Shown in pieces: positions 8,896 to 15,374 of a stretch of DNA of 41,784 nucleotides. The notes below the pieces were generated by a model. It saw only the letters and a program-made list of their open reading frames with translations, was not told the origin of the DNA and made no database searches. Where the stretch lies: positions 1 to 41,784 of the forward strand of contig DPDG01000110.1 in the NCBI GenBank assembly GCA_003526375.1, written 5' to 3'. Numbering within the stretch: the stretch's first letter is position 1; every line of letters starts with the position of its first letter. A program made the position numbers and the translations under genes. Origin of the DNA: Lentisphaeria bacterium (GTDB taxonomy: Bacteria; Verrucomicrobiota; Lentisphaeria; Victivallales; UBA1829).

Positions 8896-9876
8896 TTATA
8901 ATATTGTTGTAATTGAGTTTCGTTCAATCAGGCGGACCTGCATTTTGATCTGACGGAGCTCTCTGAGATCGTCCCTCAGAACCAGTTCCACCGCTTTTTC
9001 AGCCATTTCGTGCAGAGGTGACGCGATCGTGGTAAGCGACGGGCAAAGGAATTCGGAGATTCCGGGGTTCTCAAATCCCATCAGGGAGATATCCTCGGGC
9101 ACCCGTTTTCCCGCCAGTTCCTGGATCAGCCAGTTCACTTCCAGCACTTTCATATCTTCACCGGTGACCCATACCGCCGTGCATTCCGCATCGATCAGCT
9201 GTTTGACAGCCAGGTGCAGCGGCATGGAATTCGGAATCTTCATCAGGTTCTGCGCGGGGTCGATCCCCTTTCTGCGCATCGCCTCGCCGACTCCGTCCGC
9301 CCGCAGATGCCCGGCGTAATCGACATCATGGATCACGGCAATCCTGCGGTGCCCCTTATTGACAAGGTAATCCCCCGCCAGGTTTCCTGTTTCCGTTCCG
9401 TCGATGTAAATACAGTGAAAATACTCTTTGTAAAGGTTGCTCAGCCAGATTACGGGAATATTCTTTATCCCTTTCAGGATCTCGATCGTATGATCCTCCC
9501 AGGCGACGCCGATAATGCCGTCGAACCAGCAGTTGACCAGATTGTCGATCCGGTCCTCCGTGATCATCCGGACAGTTGCATCGGAGCGTGAAAGCGCATG
9601 GCAGATGTACTGCGTCATGGTATTGACATATCCGCCCATCACGGTTTTCTGCGGAGGTTCGGTGATCAACGCGATCTGCGGAGTCCTCACGCCCACGCGG
9701 GGACGGAATCCCAATTCGCGGGCAGCGGAAAGCACACGGCTCCGGGTTCCGTCCGGAATCAGTTCGCTGTTGTTGAACACCCTGCTGACGGTTCCGGAGG
9801 AAACACACGCCTTTTTTGCCACCTGAGCAAGCACGGACGAAGAGTTGCCCACTCTTGCTTTTGTTGCTACAGACAT
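8896..9876 (-). CDS. LacI-family transcriptional regulator
   Basis: DNA-binding repressor or activator with a sugar-binding periplasmic-protein-like core. Residues about 15-36 form the LacI helix-turn-helix and hinge approach (VLAQVAKKACVSSGTVSRVF, then ARELGFRPR). The rest matches the Peripla_BP/LacI core: IIGVAWED, VIWLSN, IDGTETGNLAGDYLVNKGHRRIAVI, AVWVTGEDM and ISLMGFENPG. GGAG stands about 9 nt before the ATG. It is the first gene of an operon with the GH50-like enzyme and two pseudopilins. Its own promoter (9926-9953) carries an ATGCAA-type half site inside the spacer, with a full palindrome just upstream at 9982-9996, which indicates autoregulation and regulation of the whole operon by a sugar derived from the polysaccharide. 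Confidence 0.92.
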   Translation of the reverse strand: MSVATKARVGNSSSVLAQVAKKACVSSGTVSRVFNNSELIPDGTRSRVLSAARELGFRPRVGVRTPQIALITEPPQKTVMGGYVNTMTQYICHALSRSDATVRMITEDRIDNLVNCWFDGIIGVAWEDHTIEILKGIKNIPVIWLSNLYKEYFHCIYIDGTETGNLAGDYLVNKGHRRIAVIHDVDYAGHLRADGVGEAMRRKGIDPAQNLMKIPNSMPLHLAVKQLIDAECTAVWVTGEDMKVLEVNWLIQELAGKRVPEDISLMGFENPGISEFLCPSLTTIASPLHEMAEKAVELVLRDDLRELRQIKMQVRLIERNSITTIL

Positions 9877-9925
9877 TGATAAATCTCCTCTCTCAGGATC
9901 TCTCTTTGTTTCTCTCTGCCTTTAA

Positions 9926-9953
9926 ATTATAAACAAAATCATGCAAATGTCAA
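9926..9953 (-). promoter_or_regulatory. Consensus sigma-70 promoter of lacI-GH50-pilin operon
   Basis: On the minus strand, TTGACA (9953-9948), a 16-nt spacer and TATAAT (9931-9926) are perfect hexamers. The predicted start is near 9919, about 43 nt before the lacI ATG. The spacer contains TTTGCATGA, which matches one arm of the palindrome at 9982-9996, so a repressor bound here would block RNA polymerase. Confidence 0.8.
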
Positions 9954-9981
9954 GGGTATTTCATAAAAATTTTAGAATTTT

Positions 9982-9996
9982 ATGCAATTTTTGCAT
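9982..9996. promoter_or_regulatory. Palindromic operator candidate, ATGCAA-N3-TTGCAT
   Basis: A perfect 6-bp inverted repeat (ATGCAA at 9982-9987, TTGCAT at 9991-9996) lies about 30 nt upstream of the -35 box. The half site recurs as ATGCAAA at 9941-9947 within the promoter spacer. LacI-family operators are typically palindromes of this size, and a pair of sites about 45 bp apart suits a dimer pair or loop. Confidence 0.5.
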
Positions 9997-10105
9997 GAAT
10001 CAATAAAAGATTACAGCACCACATCGGATAATTGCAGAATAATGAGAAGTGAGAAGTGCAATAATCTTCCGGTCTTTCCAGTCCTTCAGGAATCCCCCCT
10101 GCCAA

Positions 10106-11263
10106 TCAGGGTGCGGTCATGATCCGGAAATAATCCCCGATCCAGAAAGGTTCAACGACAGGCTTGCGGTTACTCAGGAAACACGCATCGGAATCTTTGT
10201 CATCAGGAGAAAAGCCATGCATTCCGGGAAGCGCCATGCCGCCCATATCGGAAGGCGCAAACTGGACTCCGGCATCCAGAAGATAGATATCGTCCCCATA
10301 ACGGTGATCTGGAAAATTCACATGATAACGCTCCTGTTCCTGTTCCGACAGCCAATGCCCGTGCCCGGCGGAAGCCACGGCGGCTCTCAGCTCCTCTTTC
10401 AGTTCAGGGCGAATCCACCAGAAACGCGCCATCGTGGAATCCACAAAAGAAATATAGTCTCTCCCCCACCGGTATTTCCCCAAGACCGGGCGCAGGTCAA
10501 GCGAACAAGTCAGCGGCGTCATCCCGTGGTCTGAAAGAACGCAGAATTCCACCTCGTCATAACATGCCACCGCCGTCTCATACAGTCTGCGCATTCTCTC
10601 CTCATAGTGTTTCAGCTCCGCTCTTACCGCCTCCGGCTCCCCGATATGCCGGTGCAGAAATCCGTCCAGAGCGGCGTCATAGATGAAAGCGCATTCGAAG
10701 CTCCCCCGTTTCAGGAGTTCTTCCGCTTCCTGAAAGTTAAACATTCCGGGCTTGCGCCAGTCGGAAATATGGTAACTGCGTCCCTGCCATGCGTCCGCCA
10801 GATTCGGGACGCCATCCATACCGCCGGGAATGAACATGTCTCTTTTTTCACTGTAGTTCAGATAGGGAAGATGGCGGAACGGCACACGGTAAAGCTGGAA
10901 ATAACCGGTATAGCCGAGCACTTTCTTCAGAACTTTCGAAATATGATGCCGGATACGGTGACGACTGAAAATGATGTCCGGCAACAGAAAGGACGGCAGA
11001 TACTTCAGGAAACGGAACGGGGAGTGATGCGGATCATAATAGAAAAAGCTGAAATGCCCGTGCTCCGGCGGAGTCTTCCCAGTCAGGATCGTAGGCACGG
11101 CGCCGGCGGAATATCCCAACTGCGTCACAACATCATAGCGGCAGGGCAGAAAATCCGCGCAGAAATGATAACGCTCCGCCAGTTCCCAGCCCAAAGCATC
11201 AATAAAAATATAAAGCCGGACTTTCCTTGACGCCGTATTTTCCAACTCTGCCATCTGCCCCAT
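10106..11263 (-). CDS. Alkaline-phosphatase-superfamily phosphodiesterase/sulfatase-like enzyme
   Basis: Metal-dependent hydrolase of the alkaline phosphatase superfamily (type I phosphodiesterase/nucleotide pyrophosphatase branch). Seen in order: IDALGWE with the first metal-binding Asp at about 22; a nucleophile region SAGAVPTILTGKTPPEHG at about 52-69; DGFLH with Asp about 200 and His about 204; SDHGM with Asp-His about 245-246; and PGMHGF with the last His about 349. These cover the usual two-metal set. No signal peptide or membrane helix is visible, so it appears cytoplasmic. The substrate is unknown; nucleotide, lipid-linked or glycan phosphodiesters are all possible. The first ATG has no good ribosome site, and an ATG 9 nt downstream is preceded by GGGG, so the start may be at 11254. 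It is divergent from the pseudopilin gene at 11623. Confidence 0.75.
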   Translation of the reverse strand: MGQMAELENTASRKVRLYIFIDALGWELAERYHFCADFLPCRYDVVTQLGYSAGAVPTILTGKTPPEHGHFSFFYYDPHHSPFRFLKYLPSFLLPDIIFSRHRIRHHISKVLKKVLGYTGYFQLYRVPFRHLPYLNYSEKRDMFIPGGMDGVPNLADAWQGRSYHISDWRKPGMFNFQEAEELLKRGSFECAFIYDAALDGFLHRHIGEPEAVRAELKHYEERMRRLYETAVACYDEVEFCVLSDHGMTPLTCSLDLRPVLGKYRWGRDYISFVDSTMARFWWIRPELKEELRAAVASAGHGHWLSEQEQERYHVNFPDHRYGDDIYLLDAGVQFAPSDMGGMALPGMHGFSPDDKDSDACFLSNRKPVVEPFWIGDYFRIMTAP

Positions 11264-11533
11264 ATCGCAATCTTTTGTTTTGAGAGTAAAGAGAATGTAG
11301 CCGTTCTCTCCGCATTTATCAAACAGAGAATGCGGAAAAACAGGAAAAAAGACTCAATCTTCCGGCATCTCCGCCGAGAGTCCGGCAAAGCTCTCCTTTT
11401 ATCACAGTTTTGCCCTGTCCGTCATAGCTCGTCCTGTCAATTTTCTCTGCCCGTTTCCGGAGTCCGGGCTTTTGCAAAAGCATCTTTTCAAGAAAAAAAC
11501 CTCACATTTTCTTCATTTTTTTCTTTTCTCCCC
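11264..11533. other. Divergent intergenic region with a leader hairpin
   Basis: No gene seen. CCGCATT (11310-11316) and AATGCGG (11329-11335) form a 7-bp stem in what would be the 5' untranslated region of the phosphodiesterase gene. No clear minus-strand promoter was found. Confidence 0.35.
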
Positions 11534-11561
11534 TTGTCAAACGCAAAAAACCGACTATAAT
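11534..11561 (+). promoter_or_regulatory. Sigma-70-like promoter of pseudopilin gene at 11623
   Basis: TTGTCA (11534-11539), a 16-nt spacer and TATAAT (11556-11561) lie about 60 nt before the ATG. One mismatch to consensus in total, so a strong promoter is expected. Confidence 0.7.
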
Positions 11562-11622
11562 ATGTTCATAAAGGACGCAAATATATGCGAAAACAACAAA
11601 AAAATTGGAGGAAAACAACAAA

Positions 11623-12375
11623 ATGAAAGCACGCAAAGACCGTGGTTTTACCCTCATCGAGCTCCTCGTCGTGATTGCGATTATCGCAATTCTGGCGGGT
11701 ATGCTGCTCCCCGCCCTGAACTCTGCACGTGAGAAGGCTCGCCGTATCTCATGCACAAGCAACCTGAAACAGATCGGTCTCGCCGCCAAGATGTATTCCG
11801 GCGACTACAGCGAGAAATTCCCGACCTATTCAACTGGCACCACAACACTTACACATTACCATAATGGACAGTCCCTTTCGGCTCTTGTCAGTACAAACTA
11901 TCTGACTGACTTCAAGGTCTATATTTGCACATCTTCGACAACGCCGACCGCTACATTGGATAGTTCTATCACACTTGAGAATTGGGAAGGCAAACAGGCA
12001 GCATCTGAAGATGCTACTAAACAAAAACGTTTTGAAAGTGGAAGTAAGTTAAGTAACTTTTCATATGGTTATATTGGGCTTATGACAGAAAATGAGAACC
12101 CGGATAGTGGTCTCGCATTTGATTCAGCTTGGGATCCGCAGACTGATAAATCTAATCATGAGAAATATGGAAATGTTCTCTATGTTGATGGCTCTGCAAG
12201 AGCTTCTGTAGGAGCAAATTGGGGTGCAGCAATCAGTTACTTTGGAAAAGGTACGAATCCAACAGGCAGTTTGGCTGATGGTGGCGGCAACTTCAAGACT
12301 GACGATGGCAGCAGACTTCCGACCCAGAATGATGGTGGTGTCGTTTGCAATAAATCTGATACTGCAATTGATTAA
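11623..12375 (+). CDS. Prepilin-type (DUF1559-like) protein, stand-alone copy
   Basis: A textbook prepilin N-terminus: short charged leader MKARKDRG, cleavage after Gly, then FTLIELLVVIAIIAILAGM with Glu at +5, followed by LLPALNSAREKARRISCTSNLKQIG. The C-terminal domain is Thr/Ser-rich and contains the NVLYVDGSAR turn. The start at 11623 is set by GGAGG about 11 nt upstream; a TTG at 11605 overlaps that ribosome site and is unlikely. Unlike the other copies it is a single-gene unit with a near-consensus promoter and a strong terminator, which is how an abundant structural (major) pilin would be organised. It could therefore be the major pilin-like subunit, while copies next to glycosidases are minor or specialised ones. 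That is inference. The body is AT-richer than the conserved 5' end. Confidence 0.82.
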   Translation: MKARKDRGFTLIELLVVIAIIAILAGMLLPALNSAREKARRISCTSNLKQIGLAAKMYSGDYSEKFPTYSTGTTTLTHYHNGQSLSALVSTNYLTDFKVYICTSSTTPTATLDSSITLENWEGKQAASEDATKQKRFESGSKLSNFSYGYIGLMTENENPDSGLAFDSAWDPQTDKSNHEKYGNVLYVDGSARASVGANWGAAISYFGKGTNPTGSLADGGGNFKTDDGSRLPTQNDGGVVCNKSDTAID

Positions 12376-12391
12376 GTATTAGCCACTCAAA

Positions 12392-12424
12392 AACAGCGAA
12401 CACTAAGTGCTTCGCTGTTTTTTT
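12392..12424 (+). terminator. Strong intrinsic terminator after pseudopilin gene
   Basis: AACAGCGAA (12392-12400) pairs perfectly with TTCGCTGTT (12411-12419), giving 9 bp with an inner CACT/AGTG extension, followed by a run of seven T (12418-12424, the first two of which belong to the stem). It begins 17 nt after the stop codon. Confidence 0.9.
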
Positions 12425-12713
12425 ATGTACATTCGAAAAAAATAATTTTTATACTCTTATAAAGCAAATATCTCTGCCGCAACAGCAACACACTTGGAAC
12501 AGGGAGTTTCGCTTTGAGTCTTGATGGCTTCGCAGTCGATGACACCGACCTGATATGAATGAATTATCCCGATGCAAAGCATACAGGATATCGGAAAATT
12601 CCGCCTCCGGCAACAATGGAAGTGGACAGTAATCAATGGATAGTGGTCAATGAAAAGCGCGGATAAAGGGGGGCTTCTCTACTGACCACTCTTAACTCTT
12701 AACTCTTAACTGC
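12425..12713. other. Intergenic region with degenerate short repeats
   Basis: No gene seen. The region holds two diverged direct copies of an AATGGA-AGTGG-CA motif (about 12614-12649) and an 8-bp inverted repeat AGTGGTCA (12642-12649)/TGACCACT (12683-12690) that could fold over 33 nt. It ends in a heptamer repeat. Confidence 0.45.
12689..12709. repeat. Heptanucleotide tandem repeat CTCTTAA x3
   Basis: Three perfect consecutive copies of CTCTTAA end 5 nt before the argC stop codon. A similar two-copy heptamer (GAGAAGT, 10044-10057) lies in the lacI/phosphodiesterase gap. Confidence 0.8.
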
Positions 12714-13742
12714 TCAGAGAAGTCCCGCAGTCTCATCAAGCCCGAAACGGATGTTCAAGTTCTGAACTGCCTGCCCGGAAGCCCCTTTGGTCAGATTGTC
12801 AATCACGGAACAGAGAATCAGATTGCCGGTGTGTTCATCAAGGACAAAACCGATCTCACAGGAATTCGTCATCGTGACATGTTTCGTATCCGGCAGTTTG
12901 CCTTTCGGAAGCACACGCACGAAACGCTCCGCGCCATAAGCCTTTTCATAAGCCCCGGCAACCGCATCCATCGTGCAGCCTGCCGCCGCCTTTACAATGA
13001 TCGTTGAAAAGATGCCCCGGTTCACAGGGACAAGATGCGGGATGAAATTCATCGCCAGCTCTCCGACACCGGCGGCAACGGCAAGTTCCTGCTCGATCTC
13101 CGGCAGGTGGCGGTGCCTCACGATGCCGTAAGCCCGGACGCTTTCGTTGCATTCGGGGAAGATATAGGGCAGATCGACTTTTCTGCCTGCGCCGGTCACT
13201 CCGCTGTCCGCGGAGACAATGATATTTTCAGGAGATGCAAGCCCCGCCGCAAGAACAGGCGCGGTCGGCAGGATAATGCTTGTCGGGTAACATCCCGGAC
13301 ATGCAATCAGGTCTGCCTTTTTAATCTGGTCGCGATAACGTTCGGGAAGCCCGTAAACCGCTTTTTTCAGAAAATCGGGAGCGGGATGATCCACTCCGTA
13401 ATACTCTTTGTATTTTGCGGTGGAACGGATACGGAAGTCCGCACTGATGTCGATCACTTTCACGCCCGCCTCGACCAGAGGAGCCGCATATTCGGCGGCA
13501 AGCCCGTGGGGCAGAGCAAGAAACGCGACATCGCAGGTCTCGGAAATCGCCTTGACATCCGGAGCGGAAAATTTCAACTCATAGTCGCCGAATCGCGGAA
13601 AGATGTCGGAGATATTCTTTCCCGCCTCTTTTCTGGATGTAATCACGCGCAGATCGACTTCCGGGTGCCTGATCAGAAGACGGATCAGTTCCTCACCCGC
13701 ATAACCTGAAGCTCCGATAATAGCCGCACGAACTTTAGACAT
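12714..13742 (-). CDS. argC: N-acetyl-gamma-glutamyl-phosphate reductase (ArgC)
   Basis: Third enzyme of arginine biosynthesis: NADPH-dependent reduction of N-acetylglutamyl-5-phosphate to the semialdehyde, in the cytoplasm. Residues 3-20 are the NAD(P) motif AAIIGASGYAGEELIRLL. ACPGCYPT places the catalytic Cys at about 151. GVTGAGRK and the YGIVRHRHLPEIEQEL segment (active-site His about 212) are typical, and 342 residues is the normal family length. GGGAGTGGGA lies just before the ATG. It follows rpsI on the same strand but behind that operon's terminator, so it is likely transcribed separately. No other arginine gene is in the window. Confidence 0.96.
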   Translation of the reverse strand: MSKVRAAIIGASGYAGEELIRLLIRHPEVDLRVITSRKEAGKNISDIFPRFGDYELKFSAPDVKAISETCDVAFLALPHGLAAEYAAPLVEAGVKVIDISADFRIRSTAKYKEYYGVDHPAPDFLKKAVYGLPERYRDQIKKADLIACPGCYPTSIILPTAPVLAAGLASPENIIVSADSGVTGAGRKVDLPYIFPECNESVRAYGIVRHRHLPEIEQELAVAAGVGELAMNFIPHLVPVNRGIFSTIIVKAAAGCTMDAVAGAYEKAYGAERFVRVLPKGKLPDTKHVTMTNSCEIGFVLDEHTGNLILCSVIDNLTKGASGQAVQNLNIRFGLDETAGLL

Positions 13743-13807
13743 GATAAATTCCCACTCCCGGCAGGCGTTCCAGCCCGCCTCTCTATATAATTGACAAGAT
13801 TCGTAAA

Positions 13808-13846
13808 AAGAAATAAAAAAAGGGGAAAGAACTTCTTCTTTCCCCC
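13808..13846 (-). terminator. Terminator of rplM-rpsI operon
   Basis: On the minus strand GGGGAAAGAA (13845-13836), loop GAAG and TTCTTTCCCC (13831-13822) form a perfect 10-bp stem followed by TTTTTTT. It lies 20 nt after the rpsI stop. Confidence 0.9.
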
Positions 13847-13865
13847 GAAACCGTCGTAAAAACGA

Positions 13866-14270
13866 TCAGCGCTTGGAGAACTGGAAGCGCTTTCTGGCAC
13901 CGGGCTGACCGGCTTTCTTGCGCTCTTTCTCTCTGGAGTCGCGTGTGAGCATTCCGCTGTTCTTGAGAACGGGGCGGAGGGACTCATCGAACTTGATGAG
14001 AGCTCTTGCAATACCGTGACGGAGCGCACCCGCCTGCCCGGTCTTGCCGCCGCCGGTGATATTCGCGCAAACGTCAAGCGTGTTGCCGAGTCCGGTCAGT
14101 GTAAGAGGCTGAAGGATGAAGCCGCGGATTGCTTCGACATTGAAATATTTATCAAAGTTTTCGCCGTTGACTTTAATTTTGCCGGAACCCTGGCAGATGC
14201 GAACTCTTGCACTCGCGGTTTTTCTGCGTCCGGTGGCGCCGATTTCAGATTTGGACATTGCTGCGTTCAT
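13866..14270 (-). CDS. rpsI: 30S ribosomal protein S9
   Basis: Small-subunit protein whose C-terminal tail reaches the decoding P site. Seen: ATGRRKTASARVRI near the N-terminus, GSGKIKVNG, the conserved GGGKTGQAGALRHGIARAL core, and the terminal SGMLTRDSREKERKKAGQPGARKRFQFSKR-type tail, which ends in the invariant SKR. Length 134 is normal. GGAG lies 8 nt before the first ATG, so that start is preferred over an ATG four codons later. It follows rplM after 13 nt, the near-universal L13-S9 operon arrangement. Confidence 0.98.
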   Translation of the reverse strand: MNAAMSKSEIGATGRRKTASARVRICQGSGKIKVNGENFDKYFNVEAIRGFILQPLTLTGLGNTLDVCANITGGGKTGQAGALRHGIARALIKFDESLRPVLKNSGMLTRDSREKERKKAGQPGARKRFQFSKR

Positions 14271-14283
14271 TCAAAAATCTCCA

Positions 14284-14712
14284 TCAAAGTTTTACCGGTT
14301 CAGGATTCTGAGCCGCATGCGGATGCTCTGCTCCGGCATATACTTTCAGTTTAGCATACTGAGCTCTGCCAAGACGTCCTTTCGGGAGCATGCCCCAGAC
14401 AGCCTCGCGAATCATCAGATCAGGCTTTTTGGCACGGATCTCGCTGGCCTTCGTGAACTTATGCCCGCTGCGATATCCGGAAAAGGATTCATACATCTTG
14501 TTTTCATTTTTTGCGCCGGTAAGGAGCACTTTCTCCGCGTTGATAACGATCACGAAACTGCCGGTGTCAACGTGCGGCGTATATGTGGGACGGTCTTTGC
14601 CGCGAAGGGAATTCGCGATTTTGACTGCAAGACGGCCCAGAGGGACATTCGCGGCATCAAAAAGCACATATTTGCGCTCAAATTCGCCAGCTTTTGCCAG
14701 ATACGTCTTCAT
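14284..14712 (-). CDS. rplM: 50S ribosomal protein L13
   Basis: Large-subunit assembly protein. Seen: MKTYLAK start, DAANVPLGRLA, the conserved ANSLRGKDRPTYTPHVDTG, VLLTGAKNENKMYESFSGY, and the REAVWGMLPKGRLGR signature. The ATG at 14712 gives 142 residues, the usual bacterial length, and has GGAG about 9 nt upstream; the longer frame from 14733 is rejected. It is the first gene of rplM-rpsI, with its own promoter at 14854-14881 and a leader of about 135 nt containing two hairpins that may mediate autogenous control. Confidence 0.98.
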   Translation of the reverse strand: MKTYLAKAGEFERKYVLFDAANVPLGRLAVKIANSLRGKDRPTYTPHVDTGSFVIVINAEKVLLTGAKNENKMYESFSGYRSGHKFTKASEIRAKKPDLMIREAVWGMLPKGRLGRAQYAKLKVYAGAEHPHAAQNPEPVKL

Positions 14713-14782
14713 TCTTTTTTCTCCGCTTTTCAATTACTTCAAATTAAAGCTTTTTCTACTGAAACAACCTACATTTTTTCGA

Positions 14783-14841
14783 GATTCATGCTGCCAGGCC
14801 ATAAATCTCTGAACACCGGGCTGCGATCGGGAAATGCAGCC
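14783..14841 (-). promoter_or_regulatory. Two-hairpin leader upstream of rplM
   Basis: In the transcribed minus strand the first hairpin is GGCTGC/GCAGCC (14841-14836 with 14824-14819, 11-nt loop). The second is GATTTATG/CATGAATC (14807-14800 with 14790-14783, 8 pairs including one G-U, 9-nt loop). Ribosomal-protein operons often carry such leaders bound by one of their products. L13 or S9 binding here is inference. Confidence 0.45.
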
Positions 14842-14853
14842 GCAGAAGCATGT

Positions 14854-14881
14854 AATTTAACATCGGGAACTCTTTTTTCAA
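14854..14881 (-). promoter_or_regulatory. Sigma-70-like promoter of rplM-rpsI
   Basis: On the minus strand, TTGAAA (14881-14876), a 16-nt spacer and TAAATT (14859-14854). The predicted start is near 14847, just ahead of the two-hairpin leader. Confidence 0.55.
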
Positions 14882-14924
14882 GATTCACAGGCGGGAAAAA
14901 CAGATTTTTTTGCAATATTTTTCA

Positions 14925-15070
14925 TCAAAAGAAAAAAGGTGAAGGCCTCTCGACCTCCACCCCCACTTTTTTGATCTCCTTTTTAGAGTCAGGAGAAGAC
15001 TTTCCCCGTCAGCAGGCTCTCTCTAAAACCAACAGACGGCAACGAGCGGGACCTCTCAAAATCCCCTCGT
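14925..15070 (-). ncRNA. Candidate structured small RNA or attenuated leader
   Basis: A promoter-like sequence at 15077-15104 predicts a transcript starting at about 15070, exactly where the minus strand begins a stem: ACGAG-GGGA pairs with TCCC-G-CTCGT (15070-15062 with 15051-15042, one bulge). Next, TTTTAGAG (15028-15021) pairs with CTCTAAAA (14988-14981). A competing or pseudoknot pairing CCGTC/GACGG (15039-15035 with 15010-15006) crosses it. The 3' end is an 8-bp hairpin with one mismatch (14961-14938) followed by TTTTTTCTTTT, an intrinsic terminator. No protein-like frame is present. It may be an independent ncRNA of about 145 nt or an attenuated leader reading towards rplM. I do not recognise the family; 6S, SRP RNA, tmRNA and RNase P do not fit by eye. 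Confidence 0.4.
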
Positions 15071-15076
15071 AAAAGC

Positions 15077-15104
15077 AATCTATCATGCAAAAACAAAATG
15101 TCAA
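15077..15104 (-). promoter_or_regulatory. Promoter of candidate small RNA
   Basis: On the minus strand, TTGACA (15104-15099, perfect), a 16-nt spacer and TAGATT (15082-15077, 4 of 6). Confidence 0.5.
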
Positions 15105-15323
15105 CCCTTTTTTTGCTCTTTTTTTCAAAATGTCATGCGGTGCGCTGCGGGCGCGATTGCGAAATCCGCAAAAAAGCAGAATTGAGTCCAATCTTATTTT
15201 TCTGTCTTTCGTAAAAACTCTATTTGCCTTATTTCCGGCGCTCCGGCAATCTTAAGCCCTCCGGCATTTATTTTAATACAAGGCGCAAACAGATTTTTAA
15301 CCGTAAAAAAACCTTGTTTTTTC

Positions 15324-15351
15324 TTGCTATCCCGGGCGGATGCGGTATATT
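15324..15351 (+). promoter_or_regulatory. Promoter of waaG-waaP
   Basis: TTGCTA (15324-15329), a 16-nt spacer and TATATT (15346-15351). The predicted start is near 15359, leaving a leader of about 16 nt with GGAG before the waaG ATG. Confidence 0.5.
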
Positions 15352-15374
15352 TCAAAGATTATTCGGAGCTTTCA

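Noticed and set aside
15009..15191. 60-codon minus-strand frame in the rplM-waaG gap
   Set aside because: No ribosome site, no family-like sequence, and it overlaps the promoter and stems of the candidate RNA.
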